A stretch of 64,000 nt of DNA from Chitinophagaceae bacterium. GTDB lineage: Bacteria; Bacteroidota; Bacteroidia; Chitinophagales; Chitinophagaceae. Below, in pieces: positions 8,861 to 17,142 of this stretch (positions are counted from its first letter, which is position 1; the number at the start of each line of letters is the position of its first letter). Location: positions 1-64,000 of the forward strand of contig SEAD01000009.1 of assembly GCA_004173355.1 (NCBI GenBank), read 5' to 3'. The translations under genes and the position numbers were made by a program. A model generated the notes under the pieces. That model saw only the letters and a program-made list of their open reading frames with translations. It was not told where the DNA came from and made no database searches.

Positions 8861-11122
8861 ATGGCAACATCTACACCTAAAAAGCCTGCGGCAAAAAAAG
8901 CTGCCAAGGCACCAAAAGCCGGCAAACTCCCGGTTTTCGACCTGCATCAGAAACTCCAGGAACATTTTGGTTTTAATAAATTCAAAGGCACCCAGGAAAA
9001 AGTTATCGAATCCTTACTGGCTGGCCACGACACGTTTGTCATCATGCCTACCGGCGGGGGAAAAAGCCTTTGCTACCAGCTACCGGCACTCATCCTGGAA
9101 GGGGTCTGTATCATTGTGTCACCCCTGATAGCACTCATGAAAAACCAGGTGGATCTGGTACGTGGGTTCAGCAGCAAGGATGAAGTAGCCCACTTCCTCA
9201 ATTCAACCCTCAGCAAAAAAGAAGTCCGCGAGGTGCACGATGACCTCCTGGCCGGGCATACCAAAATGCTTTATGTGGCTCCGGAAACCCTCACCAAGCA
9301 GGAAAACCTGGAATTTTTTGCCGACCTGAAAATTTCTTTCTTCGCAGTGGATGAGGCACATTGTATCTCGGAGTGGGGACATGATTTCCGTCCGGAATAC
9401 CGTCGACTCCGCGAAATGATGACACAGATAAACCCCGACGTACCGATGATTGCCCTTACCGCAACTGCCACCCCAAAGGTGCAGAGCGATATCGTCAAAA
9501 ACCTTGACCTCGAAAACCCGAATATTTTTATCTCTTCGTTCAACCGGCCCAACCTCTATTACGAGGTACTCCCGAAGATCAAAAAATCTCAGACTGATGA
9601 AAGCATCGTGCGCTTTATCAAATCGATGAAGCTGAAGAGTGGTATTATATATACACTCAACCGCAAGACCACCGAAGAGCTCGCTGCGATCCTGGTTGCC
9701 AACGGCGTGAAGGCCGTTGCGTACCATGCCGGACTGGACAGCAAGCTGCGAGCAGAACGCCAGGACCAGTTCCTGTCGGAAGATGTGCAGGTGATCTGTG
9801 CTACCATTGCGTTCGGAATGGGTATCGACAAACCCGATATCCGTTTCGTGATTCATTATAATATACCCAAATCGATCGAGAACTACTACCAGGAAACCGG
9901 TCGTGGTGGCCGCGATGGACTGGAAGGGAAATGCATACTTTATTACTCGCACAAGGATGTAAGCAAACTCGAACACCTGATGCGGGACAAACCACTGAGT
10001 GAACGTGAGGTCGGCGCGCAACTTATCAACGAGACCGTGGCGTTCGCTGAAGCAGGGGTTTGCCGGCGCAAGGTACTGATGAGTTATTTCGGGGAAGAGT
10101 TTACGCAGGAAAATTGTGGTGAATGTGACAACTGTAAACACCCCAGGGAAAAGATTGAAGCGAAGGACCAGGCGGTGATCGTATTACGTGCCCTGCGCGC
10201 ACTGGATGAACGTTTCGCTACGGACTATGTGGTTAATATTATCAGCGGTAAACTGACACCGCAGATCCAGATGTTCCGGCACGATGGTATCGATGCGTTC
10301 GCCAGCGGTAATGATAAGGAACAACACTTCTGGAGTTCGCTGATCCGCCAGATGATCCTGGAAGGGCTGCTGGTGAAGGATATCGAGGAATATGGTGTGC
10401 TTAAGATTACGAAAAAAGGGGAGGCGTTTGCAAAGAAACCCAAACCATTCAGCATTGTGCTCAATAACCTCTACGAAGAAGCAAACGCTGATGATGAGGA
10501 AACACCGGAAGTAAGTACCGGAGGGGCTACCGATGAGAAGTTGTTTGAAATGCTGAAAGAACTCCGGCAGAAGGAAGCCAGGAAAAAGAGCCTGCCTCCG
10601 TTTGTGATCTTCCTTGAATCTTCCCTGCAGGACATGGCTACGATGTATCCTACAACTATTGCCGATCTTGAAAAATGCCAGGGCGTCAGTAAAGGAAAGG
10701 CGATCCGTTATGGTAAGCCATTCGTTGAGATGATCAGCCAGTATGTGACAGATAACAATATTGTCAAGCCGGATGATTTTGTGATGAAGAGTGTAGTAAA
10801 CAAAAGCGGCAACAAAGTGTATATTATCCAGAATACCGATAAGAAAGTCTCGCTCGAAACGATCGCAAAAAACAAAGGCTGGCGCATGGACGAGATGCTG
10901 GAGGAAATGGAAACGATCGCCGCCAGTGGCACCAAGCTCAACCTTGATTATGCTATTGATGAGATGCTTGACGAAACCGAACAGGATGAGATCATCGACT
11001 ATTTCAAGAGTTGCGATACCTCCTCTTTACAGGTGGCACTCGATGAGCTTTCCGAATTCAGTTTTAACTGGGAACAGCTGAAAATAATGCGGATCAAGTT
11101 CCTCAGCCAGTACGGAATGTAG
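8861..11122 (+). CDS. recQ: ATP-dependent DNA helicase RecQ
   Basis: RecQ is a 3'-5' helicase in recombination and fork repair. The 753-residue product has a Lys/Ala-rich N-terminal tail, Walker A PTGGGKSLCY (63-72), DEAH and the aromatic-rich loop ISEWGHDFRPEY, helicase motif VI (ETGRGGRDG), an RQC zinc site (CRRKVLMSYFGE then CGECDNC), a winged helix, an HRDC domain (FLESSLQDMATMYPTTIADL onward), and a C-terminal helix-turn-helix segment (VSLETIAKNKGW onward) typical of Bacteroidota RecQ. The ATG at 8861 was chosen because the 35 extra residues of the longer ORF do not look like RecQ. It is followed by tRNA-Phe and a Pif1-like helicase with a similar tail. Confidence 0.95.
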   Translation: MATSTPKKPAAKKAAKAPKAGKLPVFDLHQKLQEHFGFNKFKGTQEKVIESLLAGHDTFVIMPTGGGKSLCYQLPALILEGVCIIVSPLIALMKNQVDLVRGFSSKDEVAHFLNSTLSKKEVREVHDDLLAGHTKMLYVAPETLTKQENLEFFADLKISFFAVDEAHCISEWGHDFRPEYRRLREMMTQINPDVPMIALTATATPKVQSDIVKNLDLENPNIFISSFNRPNLYYEVLPKIKKSQTDESIVRFIKSMKLKSGIIYTLNRKTTEELAAILVANGVKAVAYHAGLDSKLRAERQDQFLSEDVQVICATIAFGMGIDKPDIRFVIHYNIPKSIENYYQETGRGGRDGLEGKCILYYSHKDVSKLEHLMRDKPLSEREVGAQLINETVAFAEAGVCRRKVLMSYFGEEFTQENCGECDNCKHPREKIEAKDQAVIVLRALRALDERFATDYVVNIISGKLTPQIQMFRHDGIDAFASGNDKEQHFWSSLIRQMILEGLLVKDIEEYGVLKITKKGEAFAKKPKPFSIVLNNLYEEANADDEETPEVSTGGATDEKLFEMLKELRQKEARKKSLPPFVIFLESSLQDMATMYPTTIADLEKCQGVSKGKAIRYGKPFVEMISQYVTDNNIVKPDDFVMKSVVNKSGNKVYIIQNTDKKVSLETIAKNKGWRMDEMLEEMETIAASGTKLNLDYAIDEMLDETEQDEIIDYFKSCDTSSLQVALDELSEFSFNWEQLKIMRIKFLSQYGM

Positions 11123-11237
11123 GCCTGCGGATTTCGGTTTATTCCTTGAAAAAATGTGAAAAACATTTCTCTAATTTATCTCAATACCCTATTTTTGCTG
11201 CCCCAAACGTCCTGCCTGCAGGATTATGGGAAAGGAT

Positions 11238-11310
11238 GGTGCGGTAGCTCAGTTGGTAGAGCAATGGACTGAAAATCCATGTGTCGCCGGTTCGATCCCG
11301 GCCCACACCA
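11238..11310 (+). tRNA. tRNA-Phe (anticodon GAA)
   Basis: The 73-base sequence folds as a cloverleaf. It has acceptor GGTGCGG/CCACACC, D arm GCTC...GAGC, anticodon stem ATGGA/TCCAT with loop CTGAAAA (anticodon GAA), and T arm GCCGG/CCGGC around TTCGATC. The discriminator is A and CCA is not encoded. The fifth acceptor pair is a C-A mismatch. It is followed by a strong hairpin terminator. Confidence 0.93.
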
Positions 11311-11319
11311 CATCTGGAA

Positions 11320-11351
11320 AATCCCGGTACAAAAAGTGCCGGGATTTTTTT
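11320..11351 (+). terminator. Rho-independent terminator after tRNA-Phe
   Basis: ATCCCGG and CCGGGAT form a hairpin around TACAAAAAGTG, followed by a run of seven T. It lies about ten bases after the tRNA. Confidence 0.85.
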
Positions 11352-11436
11352 ACCCGCAACTTTCCGTTTTTTCACCTTGGTTGTTTGCGCCATTACGGGT
11401 TGATTTGCACAACAGATATTGAATTTCCTTTCGCCC

Positions 11437-13947
11437 ATGCACACTCCAGATAACAGCAACCTCCTTTTCAACCTTGCATTCGACATGCTTGGCCAGAGTC
11501 GCCGGAATATTTTCCTGACGGGAAAAGCGGGTACGGGTAAAACAACATTCCTTCGTTACATCCAGGGCAAGCTTCCCAAACAGATGGCGATTGTTGCGCC
11601 GACTGGTGTAGCGGCTATTAATGCCGGTGGCGTGACCATCCATTCTTTTTTCCAGTTGCCCCTTTCGCCGTTTGTACCCGATGGTCCGGGTGTAACCACC
11701 GCCCGCGAGGAGTTTGTAAATGCCTATGGCCTTGTCAGCCGCCTCCGGATCCTTAAGGAGAAGCAGAAAATCCTGCAGCAGCTTGAACTGCTGGTGATCG
11801 ATGAGGTAAGCATGGTGCGTGCTGACACACTGGACGCGGTCGATACCGTGTTGCGCCATGTACGCCAGCGCCCGCAGGATGCTTTTGGTGGTGTGCAGGT
11901 TTTATTTATCGGTGATATGTTCCAGCTGCCACCGGTGGTAAAAGAAGATACCTGGGATGTGTTGCGTGGTTTTTATGCAAGCCCGTATTTCTTCGATAGC
12001 CGCGCCCTGCGCGACAGCCAGCCGGTCTATATCGAATTTGATAAAATTTACAGGCAGAGTGATCCGCGGTTTATTGATTTGTTGAACCAGGTACGCAACA
12101 ACGAGCTTGGTGCCGGGGGGATGGAAATCCTTGAAAGTCTTTACCAGCCTGTTTTTAAAAGACATGCAGGCGACGGATATATTACGCTGACCACACACAA
12201 CGAACAGGCAAGGGAGATTAACGGCAGGGAACTGTTGCAGCTGGACAGCGGCGCGATTTCCTTCAGTGCCCGGATTGAGGGTGAGTTTCCGGAATCTGCT
12301 TTCCCGGCAGATGAAATCCTGGTGCTCAAACCGGGCGCCCAGGTAATGTTTATAAAAAATGATCCCGACCGTGCTCGCCGGTATTTTAACGGCAAGATCG
12401 GAGTGGTCTCTGAACTGGATGATGAGCGGATTGTGGTCGATTGTATGGATGGATCCCCGGCAATTGAAGTTGAACGGGAGAAATGGGAGAATATCCGGTA
12501 TGCACTTAATCCCACTACCAGGAAGATGGAACAGGACCTGCTTGGATCCTTTTCGCAATATCCATTACGGCTTGCCTGGGCAATCACTATCCACAAAAGC
12601 CAGGGGCTCACATTTGACAGGGCGATTATTGATGCCGGCCGTTCCTTTGCTTCAGGACAAGTCTATGTTGCGCTGAGCCGGTGCCGGACTCTCGATGGCC
12701 TCGTTTTGTTGAGCCGGGTGAGCCAGGGTTCATTTTTTACCGATCGCCGTATCGTTGAATTTTCCTTACGGCGTTCCTCATCCGCAGAACTGCAGGTTGA
12801 GCTGGGTGCGGCAAAATTGCACTACCAGCAGCATCTCCTGCTGGATATATTTGACTTCGGAGCGGTATTATATGAAGCCAACCAGCTGCAGGCCTATATT
12901 GAAACGAACAGCGGGTCTTTTTCTGCCGGCGCCGCGGCTTACCTGTTGTCCGTTGTGGAACAGGTCTATGCCCTGAATGAAGTGGGCGACCGCTTCCGCA
13001 CGTGGCTGGGTTTTGAATTCCGTAAAGAGCCTGTTCCTGGTGAAGCAGGTGCCGTTGCCGCGCGGTTGTATAGTTCAGCCGGTTATTTCCGGCCACGGCT
13101 TACAGAACTGCTCAGCGTCCTGACGGGTTCTGCAGTGTCTACCGACAGTCGTCTTCATGCGCGGGAGTACAATGATGCGATGCGTGATCTTTTTGCGCAG
13201 TTGTCGCTCAAACTGCAATTGGTATCCGGAATGACTGGTAGCGTGCCGGCTGTTGACCAGTTGCTCGAGGTCCGGAATTCTTTTCTCGCGCCACCATTCA
13301 GCGTTAATGCTTACGGGGGACCTTCGTCGACTGTCAGCACAAGCCGGCATCCGGTGTTGTACCAGCAGCTCCGGAAGGTTCGCGACCAGATCTGCAGCCG
13401 CAAGGAGTTGCCGCTTTACCTGGTGGCCGGTACCAAATCCATTGAGGAGATGGCTGATTTCCTGCCGCTCACCAATGCCGACCTGCTGCGGATTAATGGT
13501 TTCGGGGAGGCCAAAGTGAAGGCTTATGGTGATGAATTCCTTTCCGTGATCCAGGCCTATTGCTCATCGAATGGCCTGGAAACGGCCATGGAAGCGGGAA
13601 CCGTGAAGGAGAAAAAACCCCCAGCTACCAAACGCAAGGGATCCACACGGCTTGAGTCGCTTGCTTTTTTTAAAGAAGGTCTCACTGTTCCCGACATCGC
13701 TGCAAAACGGGGACTTACCGTGCAGACTGTCGAATCCCATCTTGCATCCAGTGTGGCAAATGGTGAGCTCAATGTTGAATCCCTTCTGCCGCGAGAAAAA
13801 TTATTGCAGATAGAGTCCGTCCTCGAACGGCTTGGGGATAGTTCCATCTCCATCATAAAACAGGAACTGGATGAAAGTTTTGGCTTTGGCGATATCCGTA
13901 TCACCATGGCCTGGCAGGAGTTTAAACGTTCGCATCCGGGCAGTTGA
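11437..13947 (+). CDS. Pif1/RecD-like helicase with HRDC and HTH tail
   Basis: This is a superfamily 1B DNA helicase of 836 residues. The Pif1-type core shows Walker A FLTGKAGTGKTT, IVAPTGVAAINAGGVTIHSFF, Walker B LLVIDEVSMVRAD, GDMFQLPPV, and the C-terminal motifs AITIHKSQGLTFDRA and GQVYVALSRCR. After a central unassigned region comes an HRDC-like domain (LYQQLRKVRDQICSRKELP...LLRINGFGEAK), a basic linker and a C-terminal helix-turn-helix segment (GLTVPDIAAKRGLTVQTVESH). This tail resembles that of the adjacent RecQ. The ATG at 11437 is preferred over an upstream TTG at 11419. Biochemical targets, such as G-quadruplexes or D-loops, are inferred from the family only. Confidence 0.85.
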   Translation: MHTPDNSNLLFNLAFDMLGQSRRNIFLTGKAGTGKTTFLRYIQGKLPKQMAIVAPTGVAAINAGGVTIHSFFQLPLSPFVPDGPGVTTAREEFVNAYGLVSRLRILKEKQKILQQLELLVIDEVSMVRADTLDAVDTVLRHVRQRPQDAFGGVQVLFIGDMFQLPPVVKEDTWDVLRGFYASPYFFDSRALRDSQPVYIEFDKIYRQSDPRFIDLLNQVRNNELGAGGMEILESLYQPVFKRHAGDGYITLTTHNEQAREINGRELLQLDSGAISFSARIEGEFPESAFPADEILVLKPGAQVMFIKNDPDRARRYFNGKIGVVSELDDERIVVDCMDGSPAIEVEREKWENIRYALNPTTRKMEQDLLGSFSQYPLRLAWAITIHKSQGLTFDRAIIDAGRSFASGQVYVALSRCRTLDGLVLLSRVSQGSFFTDRRIVEFSLRRSSSAELQVELGAAKLHYQQHLLLDIFDFGAVLYEANQLQAYIETNSGSFSAGAAAYLLSVVEQVYALNEVGDRFRTWLGFEFRKEPVPGEAGAVAARLYSSAGYFRPRLTELLSVLTGSAVSTDSRLHAREYNDAMRDLFAQLSLKLQLVSGMTGSVPAVDQLLEVRNSFLAPPFSVNAYGGPSSTVSTSRHPVLYQQLRKVRDQICSRKELPLYLVAGTKSIEEMADFLPLTNADLLRINGFGEAKVKAYGDEFLSVIQAYCSSNGLETAMEAGTVKEKKPPATKRKGSTRLESLAFFKEGLTVPDIAAKRGLTVQTVESHLASSVANGELNVESLLPREKLLQIESVLERLGDSSISIIKQELDESFGFGDIRITMAWQEFKRSHPGS

Positions 13948-14001
13948 AGTTTACATGGTTATCCAGTATAACACATGAATTATGCACATTTGATTTCATG
14001 C

Positions 14002-14018
14002 TGGTTTTCACAAAACCA
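14002..14018. promoter_or_regulatory. Palindrome upstream of the SET/ATP-grasp cassette
   Basis: TGGTTTTCACAAAACCA is a perfect inverted repeat with 7-base arms and a CAC centre. It lies 33 bases before the first SET gene. About 10 bases downstream, TATCTTTT (14027-14034) is a near match to the -7 element TAnnTTTG, so the palindrome would overlap the -33 region. It could be an operator for an unlinked regulator. No regulator gene lies in the cassette. Confidence 0.4.
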
Positions 14019-14050
14019 TTAATGATTATCTTTTTGGTATCAATTCATTT

Positions 14051-14551
14051 ATGGTTAATATAAGTACGGCAACTTATCGCCTTATCAGCGATCACAGCTT
14101 CGCTGTGGTGCGACAGAATATCGCCAATGACCAGAAGGCTTTTTTCGCCCAACGGTCCTACAGTCCCGGAGAAGTGCTGGCCCGTTTCACTGCCGGCGAA
14201 GTGCTTGACCGTCCTTCATATCTTACCGTACAGGTCGGGATCAACCAACATATTATGCTGCAGCCGGAACACCTGCAGTACATCAATCACAGTTGTGAGC
14301 CCAATGTATTTTTTGATACCAGTTCCATGCAGATCATTGCTGTCCGTCCGATCAGGGAAGGGGACGAAATGACTTTTTTCTATCCATCCACTGAATGGGA
14401 TATGGCCCAGCCTTTTTCCTGTCTTTGCGGTACCGCCTCCTGCCTCGGCGAGATCCGCGGTGCAGCACATATTGAACAAAGCCGACTCGATGAGTACAGG
14501 CTAACCGATTTTATCCAACAACAGTTACATGCCCGTAACAACCCGCACTAA
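14051..14551 (+). CDS. Small SET-domain lysine methyltransferase
   Basis: This 166-residue protein is essentially a free-standing SET domain, predicted to methylate lysine with S-adenosylmethionine. Landmarks in order are an N-terminal beta segment FFAQRSYSPGEVLARF (31-46), the pseudoknot motif INHSCEPNVFF (78-88), IIAVRPIREGDEMTFFY (95-111) equivalent to the xxRxIxxGEELTxxY strand, and a post-SET zinc-type cysteine cluster CLCGTASCLG (124-133). The target is unknown. It is the first gene of a three-gene cassette; the next gene overlaps its end by 23 bases, indicating translational coupling. SET proteins are sporadic in bacteria, and the adjacent ATP-grasp enzyme carries a histone-H3-like N-terminus, a possible substrate. 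Confidence 0.85.
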   Translation: MVNISTATYRLISDHSFAVVRQNIANDQKAFFAQRSYSPGEVLARFTAGEVLDRPSYLTVQVGINQHIMLQPEHLQYINHSCEPNVFFDTSSMQIIAVRPIREGDEMTFFYPSTEWDMAQPFSCLCGTASCLGEIRGAAHIEQSRLDEYRLTDFIQQQLHARNNPH

Positions 14552-15677
14552 ACAGACACGGATAAAATCCGCCGTTACCGGAGCTCCGGAGCAGATAAAG
14601 AAAATGAAGATCTGGGTTCTGTACCCTTACCTCATCACGGAGGATCCAAACCTGCAATACTATTATGATTTCAGCCAGAGCCTTGGCGAGTATACCAGGG
14701 TGTTTTCCGAGCTGGGGGCCGACTGGACCTGGGAAAAGGTGACAATGCTGAATTATGCGGAGCTCATCGCCGGCATCAGGAAGCGCTCGGGTCGGAAAAT
14801 CCCGCTGGTACTAAATCTCTGCGATGGTGACGAGATCAATGGCACACCCGGAGTCTCTGTTATCCATGAACTGGAAAAACACAAGCTGATTTATACGGGA
14901 TCAGATGCTTCTTATTATGATATCACCACATCCAAGATTCCCATGAAACGCGCGTTTGATGCGGCGGGTGTGGTGAATGCCGGCTGGGATTTTATTGGTG
15001 ATGAGGATAAATCCCTGGAGGGGACCTGTGCCAGGCTCGGCGCGCCGCTGATGATCAAGCCGGCCGTTTCGGGCGGCAGTATGGGGGTTTCGGTAAAAAA
15101 TGTGGTCTATACCGATGCCGAACTTGCCCGCCGGGTGGCCGAGCTTCGCGAAGGCTATCGCGGGTGGAATCTCATGGCCGACGGACTTGTGGTCGAGCAG
15201 TTCATCACTGGTCCTGAATTCACCACGCTGGTTGTCGGCTCATCCGATAGTCCTGCCGGTGTGTATGTGTTCCCGGCCGTTGAGCGTATTTTCCATCAGT
15301 CCCTTCCTGACGAGGAAAAGTTCCTTTCATTTGATCGGCTCTGGGAGATTTATGAAGATGAAAAAGCCATGCCTGGTGAGGAAAACTTCTACAATTACAG
15401 CCGGCCTGATCCTTCCCTGCTTCCGGCGCTGGAAAAACTGAGCCGCGAGGCATACCTTGCTGTTGGCGGAAAGGGTTATGGTCGCCTGGATATCCGGATG
15501 GACCAGCATACCGGAAAACTTTATGTTCTTGAAGTCAATGCCCAGTGTGGTCTGAGTGAAGACGAGGACTTTACATCGATCGGTGCCATCCTGCGTTTTG
15601 CGGGGGCCAGTTTTACATCCCTTGTACTCCGTATTATCGACGATGCATTCCGGCGCCGTCAGTTGCGGGTTGCCTGA
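14529..15677 (+). CDS. ATP-grasp ligase (Ddl-like) with histone H3-like N-terminal tail
   Basis: This 382-residue ATP-grasp protein resembles D-alanine-D-alanine ligase but is not the housekeeping enzyme. Family landmarks are an N-terminal Rossmann-like domain (MKIWVLYPYL from residue 26; LNLCDGDEINGTPGVS), the ATP-binding lysine and glycine loop LMIKPAVSGGSMGVS, VVEQFITGPEFTTLVVG, and Mg ligands in GRLDIRMDQ and VLEVNAQCG. ATP-grasp enzymes join a carboxylate to an amine through an acyl-phosphate. The first 25 residues are a basic extension containing TRTKQTRIKSAVTGAP, which matches histone H3 residues 2-16 at 9 of 15 positions without gaps, including both K4- and K9-equivalent lysines. If translation started at the internal ATG (14604), this tail would be absent; the ATG at 14529 overlaps the SET gene and fits coupling. 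Confidence 0.8.
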   Translation: MPVTTRTKQTRIKSAVTGAPEQIKKMKIWVLYPYLITEDPNLQYYYDFSQSLGEYTRVFSELGADWTWEKVTMLNYAELIAGIRKRSGRKIPLVLNLCDGDEINGTPGVSVIHELEKHKLIYTGSDASYYDITTSKIPMKRAFDAAGVVNAGWDFIGDEDKSLEGTCARLGAPLMIKPAVSGGSMGVSVKNVVYTDAELARRVAELREGYRGWNLMADGLVVEQFITGPEFTTLVVGSSDSPAGVYVFPAVERIFHQSLPDEEKFLSFDRLWEIYEDEKAMPGEENFYNYSRPDPSLLPALEKLSREAYLAVGGKGYGRLDIRMDQHTGKLYVLEVNAQCGLSEDEDFTSIGAILRFAGASFTSLVLRIIDDAFRRRQLRVA

Positions 15678-15704
15678 TAATTTTATCTTCCAAAACCTTC
15701 GACT

Positions 15705-17141
15705 ATGAAAGTGTGTGTGCTGCAGCCTGACTATTCAACAACCGGTGTTGATTATAAAAATTATGATCCCCCGCGTAACCTCAGTCCCTTCCTGCCCGGC
15801 CATGAAGTTGACCATGTTTTCCTGAATAAACTGACCACGTACAAGCAGCTGAAGGAACTGAAAAAAAAGCACTATGATATCTTCATCAACCTCTGTGAGG
15901 GCTACCTTGAATGGGAAGTGCCTTCGATAGATGTCATCCATAGTCTTGAGTTGCTGGGTCTTCCTTATACTGGTCCTGATGCGAAAGTGTACGATCCGGA
16001 TAAGGAACTGATGAAATATGTCGCTTACTGCGAGGGAGTGCAGACGCCTGCTTACTTTATGATCAGCGAACCTTCCGATATTGATAAAGCTGAGTTGCAC
16101 CTGGCTTATCCGATGTTTATCAAACCGGCCAAGGCCGGGGACAGTCTCGGTATTGCCGAGGACTCTGTTCTTTATAATAAGCAGCGCCTGCTCAAAAAGG
16201 TAGTCGAGATTTTTAATGACTACGGACCATTGCTGGTGGAAGAGTATATCGATGGCCGGGAGTTCACCGTGCTGGTGGCCGCCAACGAAGACGGGATGAG
16301 TTGCCGGTCTTATACTCCGGTGGAGTATGTATTTCCCGAAGGGAAAGCTTTCAAGACCTATACCCTGAAAACTTCTGAACTGCATCCCGATTGTAATTTC
16401 CCCTGTACCGATCCGGATCTCGATCTTCGTCTCCGCGCTGCTGCGGAACGTATTTTCAGGGGATTTAACGGAGTGGGTTATGCGCGTCTTGATTTTCGCG
16501 TGAATGACCAGCGCGAGATCTTTTTTCTTGAGATCAATTTTACCTGTTCTGTTTTTTACACGGATGGGTATGAGGGTTCTGCTGATTTTATACTCCGTTA
16601 TGATGAGGCTGGCCAGCGTGGTTTCCTTGAACAGATTATAGCGGATGGCATCGCCCGTCACCGGCGTTCGCGCAAGCCCTATTATATGAAAGGCAATTCC
16701 ATTGCCGGGTTCGGAATCTATGCCAGTCGTCCTGTACGTCCGGGGGAGGTGGTTTTTGCCGGGGAGGGAAAACAACAAAAGCTGGTCACCCGCCGCCAGG
16801 TGGAGAAATCCTGGAATGAGGAAGACCAGTTGAAGTTCAGGAGGTATGGGTATGCGGTGTCCGAGGAGGTTTTTATCCTCTGGGATGATAATCCTTCCGA
16901 ATGGGCACCCCAGAATCACAGCTGTGACGCCAATACCGGGCTGGATGGGTTGAACGTGATTGCCCTCCGGCCGATCAACCGTAACGAGGAACTGACACTG
17001 GACTACTCCCAATTCCTTGATGAATCAATGGAGCCATTCCAGTGCCAGTGTGGTTCGCCTCGCTGTCGTGGTCTTGTAAAAGGGGTGCTGAATAACTCCG
17101 TTACCAGCCGGGAGCAGGCACATGCTGTTTTGCGGCGCTAA
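15705..17141 (+). CDS. ATP-grasp ligase fused to a C-terminal SET domain
   Basis: This is a two-domain protein of 478 residues. The N-terminal roughly 320 residues are a Ddl-like ATP-grasp module, with INLCEGYLEWEVPS, the ATP lysine in MFIKPAKAGDSLGI, LLVEEYIDGREFTVLV, and Mg ligands in ARLDFRVND and FLEINFTC. A basic linker (RHRRSRKPYY) leads into a SET domain: GFGIYASRPVRPGEVV, QNHSCDANTG (NHSC from residue 404), VIALRPINRNEELTLDY and a post-SET cluster CQCGSPRCRG (about 447-456). Fusing a ligase and a methyltransferase in one chain, next to separate copies of each, argues that ligation and methylation act on the same peptide or protein. It follows the first ATP-grasp gene by 27 bases. Confidence 0.85.
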   Translation: MKVCVLQPDYSTTGVDYKNYDPPRNLSPFLPGHEVDHVFLNKLTTYKQLKELKKKHYDIFINLCEGYLEWEVPSIDVIHSLELLGLPYTGPDAKVYDPDKELMKYVAYCEGVQTPAYFMISEPSDIDKAELHLAYPMFIKPAKAGDSLGIAEDSVLYNKQRLLKKVVEIFNDYGPLLVEEYIDGREFTVLVAANEDGMSCRSYTPVEYVFPEGKAFKTYTLKTSELHPDCNFPCTDPDLDLRLRAAAERIFRGFNGVGYARLDFRVNDQREIFFLEINFTCSVFYTDGYEGSADFILRYDEAGQRGFLEQIIADGIARHRRSRKPYYMKGNSIAGFGIYASRPVRPGEVVFAGEGKQQKLVTRRQVEKSWNEEDQLKFRRYGYAVSEEVFILWDDNPSEWAPQNHSCDANTGLDGLNVIALRPINRNEELTLDYSQFLDESMEPFQCQCGSPRCRGLVKGVLNNSVTSREQAHAVLRR

Positions 17142-17142
17142 G

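Noticed and set aside
15735-17012. A 425-codon minus-strand ORF opposite the ATP-grasp-SET fusion.
   Set aside because: It is antisense to a gene with intact ATP-grasp and SET motifs; its translation has no recognisable domain and it is a shadow of the codon composition.
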